From Morella rubra (Eukaryota; Streptophyta; Magnoliopsida; Fagales; Myricaceae): 64,000 nt of DNA. The position numbers were made by a program, and so were the translations under genes. The notes under the pieces are model-generated. The model was not told the origin of the DNA. It ran no database searches and saw only the letters and a program-made list of their open reading frames with translations. This document shows, piece after piece, positions 24,400-37,800 of the stretch (positions within the stretch are counted from its first letter, which is position 1; each line of letters opens with the position of its first letter). The stretch lies in the NCBI GenBank assembly GCA_003952965.2, contig CM025852.1:19541279-19605278 (forward strand). Reading direction: 5' to 3'.

Positions 24400-26579
24400 A
24401 TGGAGTCCTACAACTACTACGATAAAAGTGACGCCCACTTGCCCCCGGGCTTTCGCTTTCACCCAACCGATGAAGAACTTATCACATACTACCTTCTCAA
24501 GAAAGTCTTGGACAGCAAGTTCACCGGCAGGGCCATTGCCGAAGTTGACCTCAACAAGTGCGAGCCGTGGGAGCTACCTGGTAACTCTACCTGTGCTTCT
24601 CAAACCTCGTCATAAATGAAATTCTGAATTTTTTAGAAAGTCTATAAATATTGCATCTCTTTCCAGCGAAAGCGAAGATGGGTGAGAGGGAGTGGTACTT
24701 CTTCAGCCTGAGGGACCGCAAGTACCCTACTGGCCTTAGGACTAACAGAGCTACGGAGGCTGGGTACTGGAAAGCTACTGGGAAAGATCGGGAGATTTAC
24801 AGCTCCAAGACTGGTTCTCTCGTTGGGATGAAGAAACGCTGGTATTCTACAGAGGGGGAGCACCAAAGGGAGAGAAGAGCAACTGGGTCATGCATGAGTA
24901 CAGGCTTGAAGGAAAATTTGCTTACCACTACCTCTCTCGCAGCTCTAAGGTTCCCTCCCTTTCTCCCTTAGTCTAGTCTTTCCGCATTTTCTATGTTAGA
25001 CTGTTTAGCACTTCATAGACCAGACGTCTTAGGTTGTACGCTAGCCGTTACTGAGTGGAACTGGAAATAGGCTTAAGTTACCATATTGTATCAATATGAC
25101 TGCGGTTTCTACGTAATGTTTGGTGAGCTAGGTTCTTTAGTTGGTTTAGTTCTGAGGAGGATCTCTCCAGCTCAGTTATGGTGATTGTTACTGTTCTTAA
25201 TTACACTTGAAGCTGAATAGTCTGGATACGCAGCAGTTGGGTCTAATTTAATACACTTATAGGCTATAGCAGTTGTTCTATTTCACCCATTAATGTATCG
25301 TACCCTATTTATCCAGCAGGCTCGAAATCTCATTTATACCTTCTTTTCCTATCCGCAAAATAGTAAAAGCATTGGTACATTAATGTTTGAATTTAGAACG
25401 GTACGGATATAGTACTGTACTGGCCTATAAACACTTTTTAAAGCATGGAAATTTTGTTGGATACATGTTTCTGTCCCGCTTCACCTCTTCTGCAGCAACA
25501 AGTCCGGTTACGCAGATGTCCTTTGATTCCTCTCGATGCGACCCCTTCCTAGAGGCTCTCCGTTGGTGAGTGGTAGAGGGTGGGTGATTACTTCAGATCT
25601 TTTGAGTGGTTCAAGTCGTACGGACATGTCAAATTGAATTGCTTTGTGATTAAAGTTATTTACATTATCAGTCAGAATAATAATATGCAGAAATATTTTT
25701 AAAGAGGGATGAAGCTTGTCAAAGTTTTGAAGGCAGTAACCAAGACATCATCTGACTTTATTTATTGCCATATTAGTTTGAACTTTACAGAAGAAAACAA
25801 CCTGAAAGCAGCCAAAGTAGGCCACTAACCCATCTTGTGCTGTGGTGCGCTATATCGAATGTCCTTGTTATGAACTGGCACTCTCTGCATGTAAAAATGC
25901 TTTTCTTGTCACTACATTGTTCCTTGCATGGTAGTGACGAAATTTCTTTATTTTCTTGCAGGACGAGTGGGTCATATCCCGGGTGTTTCAGAAGAACGGC
26001 TCCGGCAGCGGGGCCTCCACTAGTGGTAACGGCGGTGGTGGATCAAAGAAGACTCGCCTCAACTCCTCTGTAACCCTTTACCCAGAACCCAGCTCGCCCT
26101 CCTCGGTCTCACTGCCACCGCTCCTTGATTCCTCTCCGTACCCTACAGCCACCGCCGCTTCCTCTGCCACCCACTCGGACCGAGATGGCTGGTCTTACGA
26201 CAGCCCAGTTGCCAGGGAGCACGTGTCCTGTTTCTCCACAATCGCCGCGGCCGCCGCCTCCGCTGCTGCTACCAACTTCAACACCAACTTCGAGCTTGCC
26301 CCGCCGCAGCCGCCTCCGCTCTGTGTCAGCGACCCATTCACGCGCTTCCCAAGAAACGTCCCCGCTTTCCCGAGCTTGAGGTCCTTGCAAGAAAACCTAC
26401 AGTTGCCATTCTTTTTCTCGTCTGCCGTTGCGCCTCCATTCCATGGCGGTTCAGCAGAACTCGGTGGTTGCAGCTCAGCTGGGACATCATGGACCATGCC
26501 GGAGGACACAAAGGTTGAAGCTGGTGGTGGTAGGATGGGAATGGGTCCCAGCGAACTCGACTGCATGTGGACGTACTAA
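24400..26579 (+). CDS. CUC2/NAM-like: NAM/CUC2-like NAC transcription factor (frameshifted here)
   Basis: Three exons: 24400-24580, 24667-24949 and 25962-26579, with introns at the usual NAC positions. The NAC DNA-binding domain spans about residues 12-170: [77 protein letters not shown], then [12 protein letters not shown] and [13 protein letters not shown]. The C-terminal region is Ser/Ala/Pro-rich, includes HVSCFS encoded by the miR164 site, and ends DCMWTY. The expected product is a nuclear regulator of boundary and shoot meristem formation. At 24831-24840 one A appears to be missing (aagaaacg where aagaaaacg is expected after GMKK). The following frame is otherwise intact, and exon 2 is one base short of the phase needed to join exon 3. 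Read literally, the product would stop near 26073. This is a sequencing error or a very recent mutation. CUC1 and CUC2 cannot be separated here. Confidence 0.9.
26218..26238 (+). promoter_or_regulatory. miR164 target site in the NAC mRNA
   Basis: The 21 bases reading agcacgtgtcc then tgtttctcca, in the last exon, match the miR164 complementary site known from CUC1/CUC2/NAM transcripts. They pair with miR164 apart from a few mismatches and wobbles. Pairing would direct mRNA cleavage and so limit the expression domain. The codons specify HVSCFS, a conserved motif. Confidence 0.9.
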
Positions 26580-29500
26580 GGGTTTTAGGTCTTACTAATG
26601 TAGTAAGAAATAATATATTAGTTAAAATACAAGTTTCAAGTGTGCTTTGGATACTGAGTGAGTGGGGCTTTTCGTTATGGAAACTCAGTGTGGGTTTCTT
26701 CTGTTATAATGACCGACTAGCTCACTAGTCACTGCCATGTTTGATGACTCAGTGTGTGGGAGTGGTTGGTTTTGTGTTTTTTCCTAGGTTGTTTCTCTCT
26801 TTGTCAAATCTCTGTTGTCTTAGGTTATCACTTCTAATCAACTACGTATTTATTGTTCCTTTTGAGTATTCTACGTGACATAGCATGGGTTTGGCTCGTA
26901 CTGTTTTACAAATTGTTCCTTGAAAGTAACTTTTTCATATAAAACAACGTAATTAATTAACTCCCCTGATGGCCTATATCATGTCAACCTCTCTGACATA
27001 CTGAACAAAAGTAGGCTTACGCCTAAAGCGTAGAATGATTGGTATGGGTGTTTAGAGCAACTGCACAATTTTTTTTTGACCCGCGTGTCTTGGCCCCCCT
27101 TAGCTTATTGCGGTACCAGCTTCCGCATCTTGCATAGCATTTAATAGGCGGTTGAAGTTAGATTCATGGCTAGGAGGGTCAGCACAGCAGTTCCTTCTCA
27201 CATGGCTTCTGAGAGCAAGAGCTTTCGAGAGGACTTTGGGTCTGGCTATTCCCCACTTTTGGAAGGGACAAATTAAATGCTCTTCCACTGACATTATTAC
27301 TTTCTCCTCATGTGAGCGTTCCACGTACATTTTTAGACCATGGACCAGCTTATGCAACGACATGGGCTAGCTTTGCAGCAGGAAATTATTATCGACACAA
27401 CGCTGTACTATCTATCTTCTGCCCCGAAAGAGAAAGCTACTTGAAAATGAACCACCGTCCACAAGTCTACCAGTCCAAACAAAGCATGTCGTCGTAAGTG
27501 TTAACCAGTGGCATGCTTTGTGGTACCCAAACGTTTGATCATCCACAGAATTTCTTGGAGTTTTTTTTTTTTTTTTTTTGTCCTTTTGGTTTTGAGCATC
27601 AACAGTGTTCGTACGTTGTTCATAATGCTTGTCCATTTGTTGGGTATCCTTCTTTCGCAAATGGGAAGTAAGAAGGTGGTCTTTGTGGCTATAAACCATG
27701 AAATTGATTGATCCTTTGGCAATGAAAACTTTTTATCTCGTCAAGTTTGTTTCTCTGAAGGGAGAAACATATAGATCCAAACCATTTATTGTGTATGGTC
27801 CATTTGATGGATTAATTATGTGCAGCAGAAACAAGACCTGCAAACGGCGGCGGGAAGGCGGCGGTGGCAGGGCGCCCGTGGCCCCCTCCATTCCTTTAAA
27901 ATTTTTGGAACTCTTATGTGAGGGCGTTTTCCGGAACAGACGACGTACATTGTAATAACTGGCTCGGTCATTTGTGCCCTACCTTCAGTTTTTTGTTTGT
28001 TTGTTTGCCAGTTTAACAGCAGGCATACTAATTTTCTATACTTATTAAAACGTGATCCAAATCCCGCATTTAATATAGTCATATCTATTTAAAATGAAGA
28101 TTAGAAATTCTTTTGTTTAGTTGTAATAAAGTTTTAATAGGAAATATTGTATTTTTGGAGTATGAAAAAAATCCTTAAATTGGCCTATAAATGAAGCAGC
28201 TAGCCATGTGTTGCCATGATATTAGGAATAGACTCGTCATTTAGGTTGGTCCAACTATGGGTGGCTCTGCTTTCATACTCCAAAACAACGAGGTCATGTG
28301 CAGAGTCAAGAGTAGGAAGATCTATTAAGTGGAGGTCGGGGTCCGCAAGGGTCGTGATACGGATGTAGTCAATATATCTTTGTTACGTCAATTTATAAAA
28401 TGGGGACATGTTTGGGGTCCAAAACGATACTACACGTCTCCTCTCCTCCCTACTCCTCTGAATCGGTCTCCATAAGGTCTATGGACTTCCGCTGGATTGG
28501 ACTTTGTCTAATGGGCCCAGAAATATCCAACCTATCAATTAAAAATGTAAAATTAACTCTAGAAATATCCACCTGTTAACCTAGTGTTTGATTGTCAAAA
28601 TATTAGTACTCAAAAATTTTAGGTTTGATTAAAAAAATTATAAAATAATCTATTCCTCTAAGTTAAATTATTTTTTTTATTATAATATTTATTTAAATCT
28701 TCTCTCTTTTTATTTTTTCATTAAATCTCATAAACTATCTTCGTTATTTCACCAACTCTCACACTCCAAAATTTTAACAATGAAATACCAAATTCCATTG
28801 ACTAATGGGTATGTTTGTTAAAGAATATAAATCAGATAATAAAATTTAGTGTAACTTCATAGTAAATCTATATTTATAAGCAAACATCAATCAATCCCCT
28901 CAAATTCTAATATATTTTATTTATGTTCCTCATGTTTAAAAAACAATCAATTTTCGCCCTTCATTTGATTTGGCCGTTGAGCTATATATGAAAATGATAT
29001 GAGTTTTTATATTTTTATTTAAAAAATATTAAATTTTATTCATATATAAGTTTTTATTTGTTAATGAGTTTTTATTCATATACCATTTTTTATTTGTTTA
29101 CATTTTATTCATATATAGTTAAGGGGGCAATTTTTTTTATTTTTCATGTAGTTTAATGGTCAAATCAAAAGAAAGCAATTGATTTTTGAAACATAAGGAG
29201 GGTGATAAAAAATATTAAAACTGGAGAGCAGCTAATTGATTTTTGTCTAACATATATGAGATGTACTTAAAATTTATTTTTTTCGTTACAGCTTAAAACT
29301 TTTGTGATAATTAGTGATCTCATATCATAGTGTAATTCAAGCACTATCTCAAATAATAAAAAATTTACGAAATAAAGTTACATTTACGCAAGATTTGTAT
29401 AAAAAAAAACACATTGGGACAAGAAATTTGGAACACAACGATAAACTCTAGAACCAACTTCACAATCCGAATATCAATTTAAGCAAATAATTATTTAGAA

Positions 29501-30055
29501 ACGTTAGAATTCGAAATCACGTACATCCATTAAATATGGTTGGTGTAATAGTCGAATTCTACCCATCCAGCTACGGAACTATGAAAGTGAAGTTAGTGGC
29601 AATTCTCAAGATAGCCTCTCGATATTGGCTGTATATATTTATTTTCGTATTAAAAATTTAATTTCTCAACTTGGAAAGAATCTATAGCTAGGTAGCATGT
29701 CCGTGATCATTGTGGGACGAAGATCGTCAACGAGTTTTGGTACAACAAAAGGTTAAAAGCTTTGGAGAAAAGGGTAAAACATGCGTATGGGTTCAGGAAA
29801 GAGCTTTCTTTCTAGCTACAGTATTCAACCCTTTTTTTTTTTTTTGGTGTCTCTGCAAAGGACAGTTGGGTATGGGACAGCACGCGGGTGTACCCTATAG
29901 GTGCAAGGTTTTGGACTATCTAAAAGGTGAAATGGTCCACACTTGGTGCTGAACGCTGAAGCATCAGTCATAGCTCTCAAGTAAGGTTGAGCCTTGAGAG
30001 GAACATCCAAGGACCAAAAGTCTGGCCTTACAAAAGGTGTCGATTGTTTACCAAT
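26580..30055. other. Intergenic, no gene established
   Basis: The first few hundred bases are probably NAC 3' UTR. A minus-strand open frame at 27100-27363 and others near 27412-28082 do not resemble known proteins. Poly-T runs occur near 27559 and 29830. The block 28500-29500 is very AT-rich. Nothing further could be supported. Confidence 0.4.
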
Positions 30056-30215
30056 ATTTTCGGATATTAAATTTTTAAATAAGTCAAACATATTTTAAAA
30101 TTTTTAATATCTACGTAAATACATTTTAAAATTTTAACAAAATTTCAATAAATCTCAATATTTAAAAAATTTTAAAATTTTAAAAATATTCTTCAAAATT
30201 TCGACAAACAAACGC
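30056..30215. mobile_element. MITE-like element, family member 2
   Basis: The right end (attttaaaattttaaaaatattcttcaaaatttcgacaaacaaacgc) matches the termini of the elements ending near 21277 and 60757. The left end starts tgtttacc. Both share 'caataaatctcaat' with the 60-kb copy. It is non-coding and the left boundary is approximate. Confidence 0.55.
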
Positions 30216-31843
30216 TAATCTGCCACTGATCCCATAGCTGCTTCGTGTTCAACTTCCGTGGCTCCAGTTTTGTTGATTTTTTTGTTTTGTTTTTTTTTAA
30301 TGGTTTCCTCTTTATGATGGGAAGTGAATTCGGGTAATTTTTCCCAAACCCATTTGGATCTACGGCCCAGCCCATCTCCATTAAGTTTTTACTTCCGGAT
30401 CTGTCCAGTAGAAGGAAAATCTTGGGGAAGACGACTTTGCATTTAGCCGTGTACTCGGGCGACTCGTATCATGGGCCAGAGTGGCCTTCATTGTTTAATG
30501 CTTTCTTTCTAGCTATACGACTGCCTGCCAATCATTTTGCAAAATTATTTTATACTATAATAATTACAAAACGAACCACTAAAAATTTTTTTAAATTTTT
30601 TTTTATACAAATATCAATATTTTTAACATAAACTCTGACAAACTTTTTCATAAACTTTAATACATTTTCAAATTTTTTTTTGACAAATTTTCTATCTTTA
30701 TACTTTTTCACGAAACTCTAATATTTTTTTATTAAAAAATTATATCAAATTATCTATCTTATTTTTTACAAACTCTAATAAAAATAAAAAATCTTTAAAG
30801 CTTTTCACCAATTTTTACACAATAACTAATAAAACTTCAATTTACATAAATATTCACAAATTCTATCAAAAATCTTAAAAATTTTACAATTTTTTATAAT
30901 ACGAACATCTGTATCCCACTTTATCCAAACAAAAGACAATATAAGAGTAATAAAAAGAGTCTCTCTTTTGCATTTTCCATTTTTAGAAAAAGATTAAAAA
31001 AAATATAAAGCGGAATCTTTTATTTCCTTGTTTCCTTCATGAGGTTACTTCAATTACTTCTGTTCCTCAATGAGACTAGAATTCTCTATGATTCTTCATC
31101 TAAGTTACACCGTATAATTTGTACAGAGATAGACACACAATATAAACTACATATTATTTAATGTTGTTCGTGCAAAGTTTCTAATAATGTGTACTCTAGA
31201 GTTTTTATATTTCTTCAAATTGCAATTTGGACAAAGAATTATAGAGTATCGTGATTCCTTTCAATATTATTTGTAAATCACTGTATCCATACTCTAGGGA
31301 TAGTTCAATGATAGAAAACCAAAGTGTAATAATTCTAGTTAATTAATTGGATAATTTTACCTTTATCTTCTCTTCGCTTTCCTAAACATGTTCCATTCAT
31401 ATGCATATATTTAGGCAGCTGAAATTATTGGCGAAATAGATGATATAATTTTCTCAGTTTGGAAAATTAAATTATAATTTGATGTCGAGAATGTGTAGGA
31501 GGATATAACAAAAGGTCCAAAAGTACCTACACAACAATCGAGAGCGAAGCTACCACCTTATCAAATTTTGGTGCCTTAATGCTATTTAAGAAAAAAATTG
31601 CAAATCCTGATCCAACGGCTATTGGTGAATTTTTGTCCGAACCCGATCCACCGACCCAAATTAAGTGTTTGGGTGTCGACAACCTCAATCAACACGCTTA
31701 CAGTAACAGAGAATCTGTTCTAGCCACGGTGCCATAACAATTGCGGCGACCCACGGTATCCTCTCGGCTCTCGTCTGAGTCTCTCTCTGTCGCTCTCGCT
31801 TCCACTGTTTCACAGTCACCCTCATTTTCTTGAGAAAGCATCT
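30216..31843. other. Intergenic and 5' leader of the PSMD5-like gene
   Basis: From 30510 to 30930 the sequence is extremely AT-rich, with repeated 'aaactctaataaa'-type phrases, and ends ttatccaaacaaa. It may be an old, decayed MITE. The last ~150 bases before 31844 are more GC-rich and probably belong to the promoter and 5' UTR. Confidence 0.35.
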
Positions 31844-34800
31844 ATGGAGGAAGAGTACTCGGTTGATGATCCAACTCAGCTCCTCGAGGCAGCTTCAGAT
31901 TTTGCGCTTTATCCTGGTATCATATTCGTCACAGTCGTTTCGTTTCGTTTTTCTTTCTTGTCTTATTTCTCTTTCAATTAAGCAGTTTGGTATATTCTCT
32001 CGATTTCAGGTGTTCCAAATGATGCTTCAGTGAAGGACTTTCTAGATCGCTTCCCTCTGCCAGTCATAATAAAGTACTATTCTCATTCAAATACGTTATA
32101 TGTATACTAAGCAGAGGTACTGATTTGGAACGTACTGTTTCTTGTCCTCCATCTATTTCTTCTATGACATACCTCGCGTTTAGATGAAATGCATAGCTAC
32201 CTTTTTATTTGTAATTAAATAATCTATAACGTGTCTTATGCATATTCAATTTTGTTGTTTTACACTACTTTGTTAATAATTGTCATACTCTAATGCCATG
32301 ATTATCGTTAGGAAATCGTTTAAGTTGATTGCCTTACCTTGGAAATGGAAGTTTTGAGATTCCTACTTTCCTCGTTGCTGAGAGGTTGATGGCTCCTGTT
32401 GTGTTGTTGTAGCTGTTTTTACTGAACGAGGAAGATGTGTTTTTCCTTTCTATTTTGGGGTTCCTATTGACATTGTTTTGGGATTCGAAAAAAATCTTTT
32501 AAGATTATAACCTTTTTCATTTTGATCCAACTTTATGTTTTTACATGTGTAGTGCGTTACAAACCAAGGGAGATGTGCCTGGCCTGGAGAATACTTTAGT
32601 TGCTTGTCTGGAAAGGATATTCAAAACAAAATATGGTGCCTCTCTCATCCCACATTACATGGTACTTATTGCAGTGGACTCATTGCTTTGCTGTCACTCA
32701 TAATGTAGCTTTCTACTTGAGGCAGCTCTACATTTCGAATGATAATTTATTGGTTATCAGTGTGAGTTCGTTAGCATTTAACTCTCTTTTGCTCTTTTCT
32801 CAGCCTTTTGTACAAGTTGGTCTAAAGGCTGACTCTCAAACAGTGAAGTCTTTAGCGTGTCACACGGTATGAATGCTCATTTATTATGTATATGGCAGTG
32901 AATTTCTTTGAAGTTGATGAAAAAGTTAATACTTGCAGTGTTCTGAACTTCTATCTTCAAAATGGACAACCTTATGTGAAAATGTAACTAATGCAAGCGT
33001 ACAAACTTATTCTAGTATGTCATTTACTGTGCCATTCTAACAAAATCTGTAGGTTACTTGCTTTTTGGAGCACTTCGATGAAAAGACTGTTTCTCCTGCA
33101 CGGTTACTAATCGACAATGATATATATCCTCTTTTGCTTGATTGCCTCCTTTATGGGTAAGAGATACTCTTTTGTGCGATTGTTGGTGCACACTAAAGTG
33201 TCGAATATTCTCTTTGCACATTCTTTTTTGATATATATTTGTCCTGGTCCTTCCAAGGTAATTTGTGTTGTGGGGTTACATTTTCTCTTGTATATGCTCT
33301 TTCCTCTGGGATAGAGAAGGCAACTTGAAACAAAGAGATGAAAACACCTAAAAGAGCAAAAATGAAAGTAATCCAACATTCTTGCCATTCATTGCGAAGT
33401 TTACATAGTTATTGCAGGCCTCATAGTCTACATCAAAATTGGACGATTATAGTATGAAATTGAATGAATTTGATCAAATTAAGTGGAAGATAAAATATGA
33501 GACTATGAATAGTATGAGCTACTATAGACCCATCCCTTTTCTTGTTGCTGTTTTATCCTAATTACTTGTGTTACCATCCTTGGCTTCAAAATACATTTAG
33601 TTTAATGCCCCTGTCAATCTTATTAGATTGTCACTAACATGGCCATTCTGGAATGTCAAAATATTCCACCACCCAATTGACCTGGATTGCCTGCAGCATG
33701 ACATTGATACTTCTTCTACTGATTTGTTTATGATATGTAGACACTGTGGCCTCAATATTTTTATCAGAAGTAAACAACCACAGGTCAGTACCGCAATTTG
33801 TTGCACTCGGAAAGTGAAAGAGTTGATGACACGATTTCTCTATTGTGTTAAATATCTCTGTTAGCTGGAGGCCTATATCAGAACTGCTTTGTGGGATATA
33901 TATAAACTAACTCTCCTCAAAAATCTCCATCACTCTTAACTTTTTTTTATATATTCGCCGTCTGCATATAAGTGAAACATGCTTAAGTTAACCAACTCTT
34001 GTTTTTCTCAGAAGTTATATCTTGAGTATAGATTAAAGTGACTTGCGTGTTTTTCTTTTTGTCATGGTCTGCAGTAATGAACGAGTCGCAACTGCATCAA
34101 TGGATGCAATCAAGACATTAGCTGGCTGTCCTGGGGGCATGGTAGGGACAAAGCTATGATTGGTTGCTTTGTGAGGCCAAATTACCTTACATGTTGCATT
34201 ACTCTTATGTTCTGCAAAATTCTTGATTTCCGTTTCTTATCACAAATTTCTGTAGGATATCATCTTCCCAGAGAATAAGAATGTAGCTACACATCTTGGA
34301 AATTTAGTGGCCCAATGTTCTTCACTGGTATGGTAGCTGGTACTTCGTCATTAAGATATGGTCATGAGATTTTAAGCTTCAGAATTTTCCCATAGTTGAG
34401 TGAGTCTTTTGAGTAATTTTCATCATTTCTAGGTGTAAGTTTGTAATGGTGTTACTCGCTGACACTGTTATTCCGCAGGGCTTTGATTATATCTTACCTA
34501 AGACTGTTTTACTGTTGACAAGTTTGTGTGGAAATGGCCCTACCATTTTGTTTTGGCAACCGCGGGGGTTGTTCTCTGATTGATGATTATTTGCTGCGTG
34601 TTTGAAATTCTTCCTTCTCATCCTAGGGAAGGGTTCGAGTTTTGGCTTTAGTAGCAAAGCTATTCTCAGTTTCCAGCTCTGTGGCATCAGTTATTTACCA
34701 CTCAAACCTACTTAGTGCATTTGAGGCAGAAATCAACAATACAAATGACGTCCTCGTAACTTTGAGTGTTTTGGAGCTGTTATATGAGGTTGGCCACTGG

Positions 34801-37800
34801 TTATCTATTCACATAATTTCTTTTTCTGTCTGTCTCTGGGCTTAGGGACTTTGGTATTGAGGGGCATTTTGTATTGTAATTGACTGGAAATATCATGAAT
34901 CTTTACCTTAGCAGCATTGACACCAAATATATGATTTTCTGCACTTTGCAATATCATCTATGACGGTAATGCATATGAACACAAAACGGATTGGAATGAG
35001 AAAGATTATGGCGTTTAGCTTCATTGTCACACAAGTATTCAGTTAATTAGTTTGAAAAGATTACTAGTTAATGCAGGTGCTAAAATTGCTTACAAAATTA
35101 AGAAATAAAATCATTGATTTCCATACCAGTAGCCATGTGATCGACAATGATATGAGTCACACAACATGTGAAAGCATTTTTCGCCGGCAACATATTTCAT
35201 TCAATTGCAATATATGGTAACTGGAGTTTGTCTGGATCAAAATTTCATTACCTTCTTCTGTTGGAGTTATATCTCATTCTGCAATCTTAGGAATAAATGT
35301 GTTATTGGTTTCAAGGGCTGGTACAACTGAAATTTTCTGTAATGTTTGTTATTAATTGTATAAGTTTACACCACAAATGCTGTGCTTTCCTTATATTCAT
35401 CTCTAACTGGTTTCTTCTCATCTTTTCACTCAATAGTGATTATGTTCCCTAATTTTTTACATTATGCCGTCAACATGCTCTTGTTTTATGTGTCCAATGG
35501 ATGAAGTTAGCAGACATTCAGCATGGAACTGAGTTCTTGTCAAGGACCGCCCTTCTTCAATTACTTGGTTCTATCATCAGGTACATGAGTGATAGATTGG
35601 TCCTTTGTTGTCTTATTATTTGTACCCTTACATACTTACACAAGCAAAAATTCTCAATGATAGCAGCACATCAACAGAATCAATTTCGAGATCCAGGGCA
35701 ATGATGATTAGTGGGAGGCTTATGTCCAAGGAAAATATCTACATGTTTGTTGATGAATATGGTAAGACTTCTGCTGTTTCTGACTATTGATTATCTGTTT
35801 CGAAAAACTTCACCTTCTGGGCATATGACGAGGTCAGAATAACTACTATTTCTATTTACCTCCAGAATAGTAGATATACTGCAGTCTGTTTGTTATCGTT
35901 TGTACCCATTATCTGTGATCTATGCACTTTATGTCTGTTTCAGCTTCAAAAGCAATAAAAAAATTGTTGGGCATTCTATCTTCAATTAAGAGCCAAGACC
36001 ACTTTTTTAAGTATTTTGGGTCTGCCTTGGTTTCCCAACTCGATTTGTATGTGCTGCCATAACTTGAAATTATAGTTTCTAACTCTACATTATTCTGACC
36101 CTTGAAGAGTGTTTAATGATATTTGGCGATTCTTTTTGACTTGAACAATGAGGATGATTTTACTAGGTATAGATTCTGGATCGAAGTTCTGTAGTCTGTA
36201 TTTTGCTATGGATTTGATGTGCTTCTTAGAATTGTTAACATTGACATTATTCTCTTACATAATATAATCAACGTGCCTGATCTTTAGAACAGGTGAAACT
36301 GTTTGTTGGTTGCATCTGTTATAATTTGGCATCATGTTGATATTTGTTGACTTCTGGGCTTATATGAGGTGTACGGCATCTCGGTCATCATGTTTATACG
36401 CTAACGTCATTTCACTATGAATTATATGAACTGCTATTCTGGTGAATTTAAATATTTGAATGTTTAAATTGCATGAGGCTCCTAAAGACATGAAACGTTA
36501 CAATGAATGTCTAGATTAGCACAGTTTGTTCTTTCTTTTGTGTGGCTGCTAAATCATGTTTGTTTGTTAGTTCAGTTTTTTCCCACTCTCTTAAGATCGA
36601 AAAGATTGGAAGACTTAATTTCGAGATAGCATTTATAGATGCCAAGAAGTCTCATAATCTTATCTTTTCAAAAATATGACCACAATCTCAGAGCTACTGA
36701 TGGTGGATGGTTGTATGCTGCATCTGTTGGGGCTCTCTATTCGCTTGCAAGCTTTCCTATATATGCCATTGTTAAATTTCACTGTATGCAGATACTTCTC
36801 GTAGTTGACCTGGTGTGTGTCTATTAACTTGAAGCTCACTTTTTGGGATTTATTGTAGAGTAGACAATTGTTCTTGGCAGCTGCTCTCTTTCATATAATC
36901 CCAACCATACATACATGCTGTTTCACCAATAATTGTACAGATTTCTTAGGTTGAAATATGTAAATTACTAGAGGTTCACTTTTGGGACTTATTAGTTATT
37001 ACATTGAGAAATATTACTATTTATAGACAGATTCCTAAGTGGTTTCTCATTGTGCTAAGTTTTCTTCTGAATTCAGGTGTTAAAGCTGTCATTTCAGCGA
37101 TTGAAAAAATACTTGAGCCTTCAGACAGACAAGAGATAGATGAAATTGAATATGCACTTGAAGCATTGGGTTACATAGGTTCATGTAAGTATGTCACTGG
37201 CTGTTATAGGCTGACGTACCTGTGTCCTTCAAGTCTGATCTGTTTTATTGACACTAAGGAGAATTTCCACTTTTATTTAGCAAAAATATTGCAGCAGAAT
37301 AGTATTATGTTTTATATCATTTATTTCCTGTATAAAAAGGATATTTACTTTTTCCTGGATTTAATGAAGTCCCAGGTTGATGGTTAACTCATGGTAGAAT
37401 TACCAGGTAATCTTGTCCTATGGCCACAAGCCAATGTAGTGGAAGCTGGTTAATGTCTTTCCTCTTTTGTTGAATTTGTCATGTATTAGTTACCATACCT
37501 GTTGTTACTATCAATGGTCTTTGGATCAAATAACTCATCCCTTTCGTATAATAGGCACAACGTCAAAAAATGAATTCAACCTCATATCAGTGCATGAACT
37601 GTATTTCCAAAAGAAAGCAAAAACCATACCCATTTCATACCTGAAAATACCTGAAACATATAGTGTTTCTTTCCAATGTTCAGTGTCACTTCACTAACAT
37701 AAAGGAAACTTCCATGTCAATATCCATGTTAGGATGTGATTGGGGAGCAATATTTTAGATCTAGGGGGTTTAAATTCAACAATTGTACCTGGTTATTGAT

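Noticed and set aside
25837..26073. Separate small gene upstream of NAC exon 3
   Set aside because: It is the frame reached by the frameshifted NAC reading and overlaps exon 3 out of frame.
26109..26566. Minus-strand open frames across the NAC last exon
   Set aside because: They are shadows of the GC-rich NAC C-terminal coding sequence on the other strand.
27100..27363. An 87-residue minus-strand gene
   Set aside because: There is no known motif and no neighbouring exons in phase; it remains an unassigned open frame.
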